Shown: piece after piece, positions 38,398 to 48,435 of the stretch
Layout: each line of letters starts with the position of its first letter
How positions within the stretch are numbered: position 1 is the stretch's first letter
From: Diacronema lutheri
Lineage: Eukaryota > Haptophyta > Pavlovophyceae > Pavlovales > Pavlovaceae
NCBI GenBank assembly: GCA_019448385.1
Contig: JAGTXO010000001.1
Span: 186,001 to 250,000, forward strand
Length of the DNA stretch: 64,000 nt
Direction of reading: 5' to 3'
Position numbers and translations under genes: made by a program
The notes under the pieces: model-generated
Told to the model about the DNA's origin: nothing
What the model saw: the letters and a program-made list of their open reading frames with translations, nothing else
The model's database searches: none

Positions 38398-41300
38398 AGC
38401 GGGCGCGGGCGCAGGCGCGCCGAACGGCGCGCACGCCGGCGGAGCGGGCGGGAGCGGCGGCAAGCTGAAGGGCGCGCGGCGCGCGCGTGCGCGCACCGCA
38501 CCCGTCGAGCGCGCGGCGCGCGGCGCGGGCGCGCGGCGCGCGCCGAGCGCCGGCCAAGGCCACGGGGCCACGCCCGACTGCGCGCGCCGCGCGGCGCTCT
38601 CAAGCTCGAGCTCGGACACGGACGAGGGCGGCGACGGCGACGGCGGCGGCGGCGGCACGGATGCGGGCGCGCGCCACAGCGACGACGAGGGCGGCACGAT
38701 GGCCGGCGCGGAGGCTGGCGCGGCCGGCGACGGCGGCGCGCGCGCATGCGCCGCCCCCGGCGAGCCCGCGCAGCGCCGCGCGCTGCGCGCAGCGCTCGCC
38801 GCCGCGCCCGCTGCTGCGCCCGCGGTGGCGCCCGCGGCTGCCTCCGCTTCCGCATCCGCCATTAATGGCTGCCCGGCGAGCATCGATGGCGGCCGTGTGG
38901 CCGCGCCCGCGGCGCGAGCGCGCGCACGCCCCGCGGACGTGCGCACGCCGGACGCGGCGCACGCGCCGCCGGCGGCGGCGTCGCCCGGTTCGCCCGCGCC
39001 GAGGAGCCCCGCGACGCGCGGCGACGCGCGATTTGTGCCCGCTTCTGCGACTAGTCTCGTGCAGGGCGCAGTTCGTGCCGTCGAGGCCGCGCCTGCGCCT
39101 GCGGCCGACGCGTGCGTGGCGGGGCGCCGCGCGGCGTACGGCTCGCCGCCCGGACGCGAGCCCATGCCGCCGCCGCCGCCCTCTCCGCCGCGCACGCCCA
39201 CGCCGCCGCCGCACCGGCAGCAGCGGCAAGCCGGCCATACGGCGGGGGGCGGCGCCACATCTGCGCTGCAGCTGCGTGGCACCGACGCAGCCGACACGCA
39301 CGGCTGGTGCACGGCGAGGGGCTCGGGCGGCGGCTGCAGCCATGGAGGCTCGCGCGACGCGCCCGCCGCGCCGCGCGCCGCACAGCAGCCGCTCGCGCCG
39401 AGCGCGCTGCTCGCGCGGCCGACGTCGGCCGACGCGCGGCGCGCGCCAGGCGTGGCCCCCGCGCGAGGCGGCGCGCGCGGCGCAACGCTGCCGCGCGCGG
39501 CGTGCGCGCATGAGAGGGAGACGCCGACGGGCGCGTTGGCGTTGGCCGTCTCCGCGCGCGGCGCGCTGCCCCCGTCGGCGTCGGACGATTTCTTCTGCGG
39601 CACGTCGTCACGCTCGCACGTGCCCGTTGCGCAGGCCGCGCAGCCGCAGCCGCAGCCGCAGCCGCAGCCCCAGCCCCAGCCCCAGCCGCAGCCCCAGCCC
39701 CAGCCGCAGCCGCAGCCGGCCGTGGCTGAAGTCACGCAGCCCGCCATGCCCGCGCAGCCGCCCGCACAGGCGCAGATAGCCTCGCCTGGCGCTGCTCCTC
39801 CCACCGCGAGCGCAAGGGCGGCCGCTGGCTTGCCGCCCGCGCGCGCAAGCGGCACGCAGCAGCGACCGGTCTGCGCGCAACCCCAGCAGCCCGCGCCGCC
39901 GGCGCAGCAGCAGCAGCAGCCGCCGCAGGGCGGCGAGCTGCAAGCAAACGCGCTTCCGGCAGGCGCGCGCGCCCAGCCATGGTTGTCAGCGCTGCCCGCT
40001 GCCGCGAGCGGCCCGGCTCGCACATCCGGCGCGCGCGGCGGCTCGAGCAGCGGTTGTGGTCAGACGCTCAGCCCGCCGACGCTTGCGCGGAGCGGGAGCA
40101 GCGGCGGGCTCGACGGCGCGCAGCAGCGCAAGACGCTCGGCGCGCCGACGGGCGCCGAGCGCCGCACGGCCTCGGACGACCTGGACATGCCCGCCGTGTG
40201 GCGTGCCCCGCGCGGCGCTCAACCGTTCACACTCAGCTGCCGTTCGCGAGAGCCCACGTGCACCGCGGCCTCGCGCTCGTCGCCGATCGGCCTTGTCGCG
40301 TCGGCCGCGGCGTGCCTCGGCTCGGTCGCCGAGCTGGGCGCGACGGAGGAGGCTGGGGATGCGGCCCTTCAGTTACCGCAGCCCGCGTGCCAGCGCAGAT
40401 GCGGTGACGGCGGCGGCGGTGGCGTTGGCAAGGGTGACGACGGCGGTGGCGGCGGCGGCAGCGGCGGCGGCGGCTATGGTGGCAGCGGCGCAGGCGACGG
40501 AAGCGTGCCGACGTCCTTGACCTCGTCGCCCGCCGCGCAGCGCCAACCCATGCCGGACGCCGCACAACTGGCGAGCGGCGCGGGCACCTGCACGCGCGCG
40601 CGCAGGCCGTCGGCGCCGCTCGCTGCGCTCTCGCGCCTCGACCTCGGCTCATGGGCGCAGCCCGCCGCGCGCACGTCCATCGCAGCGGCGGCGGTGGCCG
40701 CCGCCGCGTGCGGTGGCGCGGATCGGTGCGCGCCGCGCTCGAGATCGCCGCCGATGACGCCACGCGGCAGCGGCAGCGGTGGCGCGTGCGGATGGCAGAC
40801 GCGCGCGCACGCGACCTGCGCCGTGACCTCGCCGGGCTGCGCGAGCGCGGCCACAATGAGTCCGGGCGGCGCGTGGCGCGAGCGCGACGCGCAAGGGGGC
40901 GTCCGGCGCGAGCAGTGGGCGCTCGTCGAGAGCGGGCACGTGCGACACTCGTCCGAGCCCGCCTCGCCCGCGCCGGGCCACGCGCCGCCCGTCGAGCGCA
41001 TTGTCGTGCCGATGCGCCCGCGCGCCGCGTCCAATGCGACGCCCGCGCTGCCCGCGCGCGAGCTGCTCGCCGCCGAGGCGGCAACGGCGGCGGAGGGGGC
41101 AACGGCGGCCGAGCAACGGCCAACGGCGGAGGGGGCAACGGCGGCCGCGCAACGGCCAACGGCGGAGGGGGCAACGGCGGCCGCGCAACGGCCAACGGCG
41201 GAGCGGCAGCCCGCGCAGCCGGCGCAGCAGGCGGAGCCGCCGCCGCGCGGCGCACCGCCGTCAGCCAAGCCGCTGCACCGAGGCACGCCGCCGGCCGCGC

Positions 41301-43168
41301 AGCAGCCGCCGCCGCCTACCGCGCCGTCGAGCGACGCGCTGCTCGTCTCGCAGGCGGAGGCCTCGCGGCTGCGGCAGGAGAACTTGCTCTACCGCGCGAG
41401 CTGCAACCGCCTCGAAGCGCAGCTGCGCTCGCTCACGCTCACCGTCTCGCGCCTGTGCGGCGTCGAGGCGTCTGAGACGGCCGTGCCCTCCGACGGCTCC
41501 TCCGGACCGCCCACGCTCCGTCCGATGCCGTCTGACGCTCCGCACGAGACGGGCGCGCACCTTGCGCTCCTCTCCGCGCAGCTCGCGGGCGCAGCGGCGG
41601 TGCTCGCGCATGCCGCGGCCGCCGCCGCGATGGCGCCCGTTGAGGCGATGTATCTCGCGCTCCACCACGACGTCGTCGCCTTTGTCGCGCGCTGCGCGGC
41701 CGAAGCGCGCGCGCAACGCCCCTTCAACCAGGCGGCGGTTGCGCGCGTGCGCACGCTCGCCGCGCAGCTGTGGCCTCGAGCGTCGGTGCAGCCCTTCGGC
41801 TCTTACGATTGCGCGCTGCAGCTGCCCTCCTCCGACATTGACCTCGTCGTCACGCTGCCGCCCGTGCGCGCGTCGCACGCCATGTCCGAGGCGGCGGGCG
41901 TGCTCGAGGGGCGCACGGCAATCAAGGAGAGCTGGCAGGCCAACATGGCGCGCGCGCTGCGCGGGCAGGACTGGGTGCTGCCTGACTCGGTGCGCACGGT
42001 TGACGCGGCCATCCCGATCATCTCACTGCAGACGCGCCCATCCGCCTTCGCGAGCGCCGCGGCTGACGGTTCCGGCTGCAGCGCGCGTCCGGTGCGCCTC
42101 GACATCTCCTTTGAGGGTACGCGCGCACGCGCCGAGCGGCGATGCGGCGCAGCGCGCAAGGGCGCACAAGGGCGCGCTCACGCGCCTCTGACCGCGCGCC
42201 GCGCGTCGCGTCGCCGTGCAGGCGCGACGCACAACGGCCTGAGCGCGCGCCGCCTGATGGCCGAGCTCGCTTCGTCGCTCGTGCCGTTTGCGGAGCTCAC
42301 GCTCGTCCTCAAGCAATTTGTGCACGAGCGGCACCTGGACAAGCCGTACATGGGCGGCCTCTCGTCGTACGGGCTCGCGCTGCTCGTCGCGCGCTTTCTG
42401 CAGGACGTTCGCTCCAACCCGCAGCTTGCGACAGAGCTCACGTCGGGCCCGCGCGGCGGTCCCAACCTCGGCGTGCTGCTCGTCAAATGCCTCGACTTTT
42501 ACGCGCATAATTTCTCGGCCAGGCAGATGGGCATCTCGATCAAGGGCGAGGGGCGGTTTATACCGCGCGTCGAGCCGAACGCGCAGTGGTGCGCGCGCCC
42601 GTGCGCCCGCGCCGCGCGCGGTCGAGAGCCCGCCGAGCCCGCCGTGACGCCGTGACGCGTGCGCGCGCCCGGCTCCGCGCCGCGCGGTGTGTGTGTGTGC
42701 GCGCGGTGTGTGTGTGTGACGCGCGGCGGCAGGCCTCCCTCGTCCGCCATCCATTGGGCGACGATGCAACTGCCACCCGACGGCCGACCATGCCGCCATT
42801 ACGCGCGCGCGGCAAGCGAGGCGGGCGACTACGGCGCCACGGGCGGCATGCAGCAGCAGCAGCAGCGTCACGGCGCCCTTCTCCCGTACGGCGTGCCCGT
42901 GCACGTCGGCTACTTGCCCGCGCAGCCGTGGCAGCAGCAGGAGGGGGCGCTGCACGGCGGCGAGGACAAATGCTGGTTCGACCCGCTGTACATCGAGGAC
43001 CCGCTGCGCCCGCAGAACAACGTCGGGCGCAACTGCTTCCGCATCAACCAGATCCAGCAAGCATTTGCACAGGCGTACACGGAGCTGCTGCACCGCGGCA
43101 CCGCGCAGGCGAGCAGTGAGAGCAGGCAGGCCGGGTCGGTGCTCGCGCTCATGCTGTACAAAGCTTGA
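36212..43168 (+). CDS. Trf4/PAPD5-type non-canonical poly(A) polymerase with a 1,800-residue disordered N-terminus
   Basis: Three exons: 36212..42116, 42222..42588 and 42733..43168 (2235 residues). The GT-AG introns are 105 and 144 nt. The joins give LDISFEGATHNGLSARRL and VEPNAQWPPSSAIHW. Catalytic motifs near residue 1860 are FGSYDCALQLPSSDIDLVV (GS and DxD) and the third Asp in VRLDISFEG. The PAP-associated part has LVLKQFVHERHLDKPYMGGL, LGVLLVKCLDFYAHNF and the nucleotide-specificity block YIEDPLRPQNNVGRNCFRIN. In other eukaryotes this enzyme oligoadenylates nuclear RNAs for exosome decay (TRAMP). The N-terminus is Ala/Gly/Pro-rich, with a short helical start, a (QP)n tract near residue 1150 and three 12-residue EGATAAAQRPTA repeats near 1630. 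Typical Trf4 proteins have 500 to 700 residues. Confidence 0.87.
39646..39720 (+). repeat. Hexanucleotide (cagccg/cagccc) coding repeat
   Basis: About twelve to thirteen units of a CAG-CCN hexamer encode an uninterrupted Gln-Pro tract in the poly(A) polymerase N-terminus. Such repeats are length-unstable and encode a flexible, possibly polyproline-like stretch. Confidence 0.8.
41090..41205 (+). repeat. Three 36-bp tandem coding repeats
   Basis: Units encode EGATAAEQRPTA or EGATAAAQRPTA in the poly(A) polymerase linker just before the catalytic region. Near-identical DNA shows recent duplication. Confidence 0.75.
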
Positions 43169-43244
43169 GCCGATCTTCTGTACAGTCGCCCTTCCGCAGG
43201 CCCTGCACTGCGCTGCGAATGAGAGGGCCCAACAGCAACAGACG

Positions 43245-43517
43245 TCACAAGTGCACGCCGCCTCGCAGTCGCCGCAGCTCCTCGAGGTGGGTGCGCTTCG
43301 CCGCGAGCGCGCGCGCATTTTCCACGACCGCGTCGGCGTACACCGCCCGGTCGTCCTCGCTCAGCACGGTGCCGTCCTCGTTCGCGCCCGCGTCAAGCAA
43401 CGAGCGCAGCTCGCAAGTACTCCGCTCAAGATGCCTGATCTGGTTGCCCAGCTCCTCCGTCAGCTGGTCGAGGCCCTCCGGTGGAGCGTCAGAGCCCGCG
43501 ATGATGGTGTCCGCCAT
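43245..43517 (-). CDS. Small conserved-looking coiled-coil protein (90 aa)
   Basis: The frame encodes MADTIIAGSDAPPEGLDQLT, then a helical, charged segment (ELGNQIRHLERSTCELRSLL) and a second helix (YADAVVENARALAAKRTHLE). The layout is of a short two-helix coiled coil with an acidic turn (DGTVLSEDDRA). The E-N-x-x-x-x-x-K-R pattern recalls small eukaryotic coiled-coil adaptor proteins, but I cannot name the family. It lies between the poly(A) polymerase stop (76 bp away, convergent) and the BRO1 gene (same strand, 63 bp upstream). The start codon sits inside a perfect 17-bp inverted repeat. Confidence 0.6.
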   Translation of the reverse strand: MADTIIAGSDAPPEGLDQLTEELGNQIRHLERSTCELRSLLDAGANEDGTVLSEDDRAVYADAVVENARALAAKRTHLEELRRLRGGVHL

Positions 43518-43551
43518 GGATAGGGACAGAGCGGGTCCCTATCCATGGCGG
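43511..43551. repeat. Perfect 17-bp inverted repeat with 7-nt loop over a start codon
   Basis: Arms are 43511-43527 (ccgccatggatagggac) and 43535-43551, exact reverse complements, with loop agagcgg. The left arm contains the minus-strand ATG (43517-43515) of the small coiled-coil gene; the right arm contains a mirror-image ATG on the plus strand. In the mRNA the start codon would be locked in a strong hairpin. Confidence 0.8.
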
Positions 43552-43580
43552 TGCACTTTAGGTCAATTCGGCGAGGCGTT

Positions 43581-44879
43581 TCACGCCCGGGCCTCGGCCC
43601 CATCGGCATGCGCGTCAGACTCAGACGGTGTCGGCGCCCCGTTTGCCGCCGCGCCATCCGCGGCGTCTGATTCCGGGCCAGCGCCTCGCCCGGCCGCCGC
43701 GTCGGGCGTCGGCCACGTGTGCAGCAGGTCGTGCGTCGAGTCGTCGCGCACATGCTCGCCCATGATCGCGCCGAGCCTGTCGAGCGGCAGCGGGCGCACC
43801 ATGCACGTGCACTCAATCGAGCGCGCCAGCTCTGCGGCGGGAGGCTCGCGCTCAAAATATATACGGTCATTCTCCCGCCGAGCGCACTCGCAGTCGACGG
43901 CGAGGGGCACGCGCGCCATCTCGACCTGCTCGCGCAGCGCGCCGCTTGGCGACGCGCTCGCTCGCGCCGCGTCGAGCAGCGAGAGGGCGAGAGCGAGGTG
44001 TGCGACTGCGACGCCATGCTGTCGCTCCGCCCGTCGCAGCGTGCCGGCGCAGCCATGCGCGCGCGCGAGGCAAAACGATGCGAGCGCGCCGATGTGCGCC
44101 CGGTCCGCGCGCGCCAGCGACGCCGGGAGGGCATCGCGAGCGTTGCGCAGGAAGAGCGCGGCCTGACCCCACAGTTTGACTTGGACGGCCGGGCTCGCGC
44201 TCGCAGCGCGCTCGGCGAAACACACCTGCGCCTGCCCGAGGAGAAGGTTCTCGACCGCGCCAAGGCACGGCGGGCGCATGTCCTCGGTAAGCGGCGTGAG
44301 CGACGTCGCACCGTCCGCCACGAGCTCTGCGTGCGCCCTCGCCTCGCTGATGCAGCCCGCCGCGCACTGCAGCGCGTGCGCCGTCGCTTGCAGCTCAACG
44401 TCGACGCTCGTCGCGTAGATTGTAAGCATCGCGCCCAGATTGAAGTAGAGGCCCGCGCGCTCAAAGGCGAGCGACCCGGCGTGCAGCTTGCGCTCAACAA
44501 ACGAGAACGCGTTGCGCCACACGAAGTGCAGGTTCGCGCCGCCGCCGCGCCGCACGCCCTCGGCGCCGGCGGCCGCCTCGAGCTTGTCGAGCATTCCGAG
44601 GTAGTGTACGACCGCGCGGCATGCGGCGAAGAGGCCCTCGGCCTGCTTCGGCTTGCCGATCGTCGCCGCATTCCGCGCACGCCGGAACGCGTCCGCGTCG
44701 CGGCCGATGCTCTCCCTGCTGATGCGCGCGGCTGTTTCCTTGCCGAACGCGGCCTGTGAGATGGCAAGAAGGCTGGCTGGCCAGTCGATGGCCTCCGAGA
44801 TGCCCGACGGCTCGGTGGACTTGAGGGGTAGGGCGAAAAAGGAGGCTGGGAGGGGTGCCAGTCGTGAGGCCGTCGCCAT
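43581..44879 (-). CDS. BRO1-domain protein (ALIX/BROX-like)
   Basis: 432 residues, single exon. The BRO1 core is visible in FVWRNAFSFVERKLHAGSLA and FERAGLYFNLGAMLTIYATS. The latter is the conserved F-E-x-A-x-x-x-F-N-x-G-A block that packs the boomerang-shaped domain. It continues with helices LLLGQAQVCFAERA and LASFCLARAHGCAGTL. BRO1 domains bind ESCRT-III CHMP4/Snf7. The protein lacks the V domain and long Pro-rich tail of ALIX, so it resembles the short BRO1-only proteins (BROX type). The tail is disordered and acidic (about 50 residues), with no CAAX box. A membrane-remodelling or endosomal role is inferred from the family. Confidence 0.85.
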   Translation of the reverse strand: MATASRLAPLPASFFALPLKSTEPSGISEAIDWPASLLAISQAAFGKETAARISRESIGRDADAFRRARNAATIGKPKQAEGLFAACRAVVHYLGMLDKLEAAAGAEGVRRGGGANLHFVWRNAFSFVERKLHAGSLAFERAGLYFNLGAMLTIYATSVDVELQATAHALQCAAGCISEARAHAELVADGATSLTPLTEDMRPPCLGAVENLLLGQAQVCFAERAASASPAVQVKLWGQAALFLRNARDALPASLARADRAHIGALASFCLARAHGCAGTLRRAERQHGVAVAHLALALSLLDAARASASPSGALREQVEMARVPLAVDCECARRENDRIYFEREPPAAELARSIECTCMVRPLPLDRLGAIMGEHVRDDSTHDLLHTWPTPDAAAGRGAGPESDAADGAAANGAPTPSESDAHADGAEARA

Positions 44880-45044
44880 GCTGACCTGCGATTTCGGACG
44901 TGGCAGACGCCCTACACGTGAATCAAATCAATTAATAGCAGAATTTATTAATAGCAGAATCGGCGGTTTCACGGGGCTCTCGGACGTGGCAGACGCCCTA
45001 CACGACGCAAGGCGCAACAGGCTGCTCGAGCCCGCTTGATTGTG
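44880..45044. repeat. Nested direct repeats in a divergent promoter, AT-rich core
   Basis: A 24-bp sequence starting cggacgtggcagacgcccta occurs identically at 44895-44918 and 44981-45004, 86 bp apart. Between them a 14-bp unit (attaatagcagaat) is also repeated, at 44931-44944 and 44947-44960. The core is strikingly AT-rich for this genome. The stretch separates the BRO1 gene (minus) from the small plus-strand gene at 45045. It may be a duplicated regulatory site or the scar of a small duplication. Confidence 0.75.
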
Positions 45045-45365
45045 ATGCTGGACAGCATTAACTATCCGGAGGTCAGCGCATTGTCCAACGCCCGGCGCAA
45101 GACCCACTACAGCGGCGATCGCCCTGCCCTGCTGCTCCAAACGAAGAGCGTCGCGCAGGAGGCAGAGGACGAGATGTGGCGGCAGCTCGCCAAGCGGCCG
45201 ACTCTGCCCGAGCCCGTGAAGCTGCCGCCCATCGAGAAGACCGCCGATGAGATCCGGTCCGTCACGCTCATGCACAAAGCCCTCTCCTTCCGCAGGCAAG
45301 ACCTCGGCAATGCGTTCACGACCGGGGGGCCCACGAGCAACCTGTGCGCCTTCCAGGTGCCCTGA
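45045..45365 (+). CDS. Small protein of unknown function (106 aa)
   Basis: From the ATG at 45045 the frame encodes MLDSINYPEVSALSNARRKT, then HYSGDRPALLLQTKSVAQEA and the amphipathic DEMWRQLAKRPTLPEPVKLP, ending GGPTSNLCAFQVP. The amino-acid composition is balanced, unlike the Ala/Arg-rich shadow frames, which argues that it is real. The Pro-rich middle and Trp/Arg helix look like a short structural or adaptor protein. No family is recognised. An in-frame TTG at 45036 was not used. A second upstream exon cannot be excluded. Confidence 0.55.
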   Translation: MLDSINYPEVSALSNARRKTHYSGDRPALLLQTKSVAQEAEDEMWRQLAKRPTLPEPVKLPPIEKTADEIRSVTLMHKALSFRRQDLGNAFTTGGPTSNLCAFQVP

Positions 45366-45522
45366 CCCGCGAGTGGGGTAGAATGGGGCGACCGTCGTGC
45401 GAATGGCGCGCACTCGTCCGAGCAGTCCATGAGCCTGCTCTGTGCCAGGCGTTCAGCTCGTGAGTCTGCGGCTGCCAGCGCCCAGTCGCCCACACCCATG
45501 AAGGTCAAGCCCCCCCCCCCCT

Positions 45523-45578
<56 letters not shown>

Positions 45579-45743
45579 TTCCCGTGTGCGAATACACGCA
45601 TTGGTCTGACGAGCACCCACTCGCACGCTCGCACCGCACGCTCGCACGCTCGCACCGTCAACGGGCTGGACATCTGACTCGCACCGTGACGGCCTGTGTA
45701 CGGGCTCGACTGACTCGAAAAGACAGCCCAAGGCATCTCTGGG
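45366..45743. repeat. Intergenic spacer with poly-C tract and short tandem repeats
   Basis: From 45510 to 45583 the plus strand is almost pure C (one TT interruption near each end). Just downstream, around 45617-45660, the short unit cgcacgctcgcac is repeated in tandem. No gene is evident in this 378-bp spacer. It precedes the OSCA-like gene by about 160 bp and may include its promoter. Confidence 0.8.
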
Positions 45744-48283
45744 ATGGGGAACGTCTGCTCGGCGAAACCGCGGGCGCCATCGAGCAAAGGGTCGTTGGCG
45801 CAAGGCGCGACGGCGGGCGCGCCCGCGCCGCCAGGCGCTGACGCTGGCGCGGCGCGTGGTGGCGCCGCGCTGAAGCATGCGCCGTCACGGCCTAGATTCA
45901 ACGTCTCGCCCGAGGTGGAAGAGAAGTCGGCGGCGGCGACCAAGGTCCAGTCGGCCTTCCGCCGGCACCAGCTACGCCCGGCGCGCGTGTCGCTGCGCGT
46001 GGCCGCGACGCAGTCTTGGCGCTCGCTTCCGCGCGACCGCGATGGCAAAGTGTTCCCGCTCTGCTCTACGTCGCTCGTCGCACTTGCAAACGTGCAGGGC
46101 CTCGGGAACGTGCTCGCGCTCCACTTCGAGCTCGAGTACGGCCTCCTCTTCCTCGCCATCTTTGGGCTGCAGTACTCGGCGCTGCTGCACAACTTGGACG
46201 GCGATGTGATTACCGAGTCGGCACTCGAGCTGCCCTTCCCGTCGGCGGCGGGCTCGCTCGGCAATGCGGCGTCGCTCCGCGTGGAGCACGGCGCGGGTGA
46301 CGCGCTCGGCCTCGTCGTGCTCACCGTGGGGACGATCGCGCTGCGCCGCATCTACGCGGCGTGGCAGCTGCGCGTCGACGACGAGCTGGTCACCGTTGCC
46401 GATTACGCGGTGCAGCTGAGCGGGCTGCCGCGCACAGCCACGTCCGCGCAAGTGAGCGCGTGGATTCGCAAGTCCTTCTTTGGCGTCCAGCTCGTCGGCG
46501 TTACGCTCGCGGTCGACGAGAGGACGCAGCTCGCGCTGATGCGCCAGCTTGCGTCGGCGCGCGCGCGGCACGTCGATCTGACGCGCTCAATGCTGCGCAC
46601 GAGGTCAAAGCGCGGGCTAGCGAGGCGTGACGCGCTCGGCGCCAAGATGGCGAGCGTCGAGGCGCAGCTGCGTGAGGCGCGCGCCACACCGCGCGAGTGC
46701 GTCGGCATCGCCTTCGCCGTCTTCAACCGGATGAACGACTCGCTGCAAGTGATCGACGAGACGGCGCGCCACCCGTTCGCGCCCAACGTGAGGCTGCGCG
46801 CGCGCCGCGCGCCCGAGCCCTCCGCCATCCTCTGGGAGAATCTGCACATCGGCGCGGCGCAGCGTGCTTCGCGCCAGACGACCGGCCTCGTGCTCTCTCT
46901 CGCGGTCACCGCCTTCTCCACCGTGGTCATGGGCATCGCCCGGTGCGCGCCGCGCGCGCGCGGCCGCTCGCTCGGCGCGCGCCTCGAGGCCCTCGCGTCG
47001 CCCCCCCCCCCTCCTCCCCCTCACGCATCTCCTTTCCCGGTCTCGCATGCAGTTTCATCCAGCCGGTGTACGGGCAGGGCGAGCATCGGGTGGTCGTCAA
47101 GATCATGGCGCCCGTGTGCATCGTCGTGGGCAACCTCGCGATCAACATGAGCGTGCCGCGCATCGCCGAGCACGAGGGCTGGCATGACGCGACCGAACGC
47201 TCGTCGTCTCTGTGTGTCAAGCTCGCGCTCTTCCAAGTGCTCAACTCCGTGGCGGGGGCGGTCATGATGTTCGTGTACGAGGGGTACCACCTGTCGGCGG
47301 AGTGGTACACGTGGGCGGGGCAGATGACCTCGGCGATCGTGCTCTTCACCATCCTGATCGCCGACGGCCTCGGCCTCCTCCGCCTCGGCGCGTGCATCAA
47401 GCGCGTTTTCGTCGCACCGTGCGCGCGCACGCAGGCGAACGCCAACCGCGCATTCGGCTCGGCCGACCCGCTGTACATGTCCAAGCGGCTGTCGCTCGTG
47501 CTCAAGTATGTGATCCTTGCCGTCATCATGGGGCCCTTCTTCCCCACCACCTACGCGCTCGCTGCGATCGGTGCGCGCCGCGCCGCACAGCGCCCCACAG
47601 CGCCGCGCGCGCGCGCGCAGACCACCCGACCGACGCCGCGCGGTGTGGCGCGTGCAGGCTGCCTGCTCTCGTACGCGCTGGACAAGTTCAACATGCTGCG
47701 CCAGCTGCCCGCGCTGCCAAAGATGAACGGGCAGCTCATCGTGCACACCATCCTTGGCCGTGTGATGCCCGTCTGCATCGCGCTACACGTGCCCATCGCG
47801 ATCCTCGCTTACCACTCGCGCGCAAAGCAGCTTCTCGACGCGGGGCTCGTCACGCACGACGGCACGTGCGCGCTCGGCGTGCCGCGCGCGCTCGGCGGCG
47901 AGCAGGGCGCGTTCAAGGTGCACGTGCTGTCCGCCGTGCGCTGGCTCATGAGCGAGGAGCAGCACGTGCTCGCCGCGTGCAACCACGCGGTGCTCTTCTC
48001 GGCGGCGGGCGGGCTGTTCGTGCTGCTCCTCCTCTTGTGCAACCTCTCGCTGCGCTCGATCGACCGCGCAGAGCTCGCGCCGTCGCTCGGCAACTACGCG
48101 CGCATGGAGGCGAGCGACCGCGAGCAGCTCTTCGCTGCGCAGGACGGGCTGCGACTCTACATCTCGCCCACGCAGCAGCAGGTGCTCATGGAGCTCGCCT
48201 CCAAGCGCGGCGAGGACCCGCTCGCTGAGCGCAACGCCTTCACGGGCGACAGCGTCGCGCTCAGCCTCGAAGCGTTCGTGTGA
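45744..48283 (+). CDS. OSCA/TMEM63-like channel with IQ motif and acylation signal
   Basis: Exons 45744..46942, 47053..47570 and 47658..48283 (780 residues). The GT-AG introns are 110 and 87 nt. The joins give VMGIARFIQPVYG and ALAAIGCLLSYALDKF. The start MGNVCSAKP fits N-myristoylation plus palmitoylation. An IQ-like helix (ATKVQSAFRRHQLR) could bind calmodulin. The cytosolic domain has DYAVQLSGLPRTATSAQVSA and later IAFAVFNRMNDSLQV, then PEPSAILWENLHIGAAQRAS, matching the DUF221 layout of mechanosensitive Ca2+ channels. Several transmembrane helices follow, ending before an unstructured tail. The assignment to OSCA/TMEM63 rests on these motifs and is moderately sure; a distant anoctamin-superfamily member is the alternative. 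Confidence 0.62.
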
Positions 48284-48435
48284 CAGCCAGTCCCACACGG
48301 GTCGACGCTCGAGGCCGTGCGGGGTCGCCCAGTCGACGGGTTCTGCACGCTGACACAAAATGCCCACGCGCCCATGGGAGCGGACAGAATTCGCGCCGAC
48401 CGCTGGAGTCTCCGGCTCGGCGCAAGCCTCACCGC

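Noticed and set aside
36673-40023. 1116-codon minus-strand frame opposite the poly(A) polymerase N-terminus
   Set aside because: Low-complexity shadow of the plus-strand exon, with no domain and no conserved motif.
45510-45583. Poly-C tract as coding poly-Pro
   Set aside because: Frames through it have no conserved flanks and the neighbouring genes have their own starts and stops.
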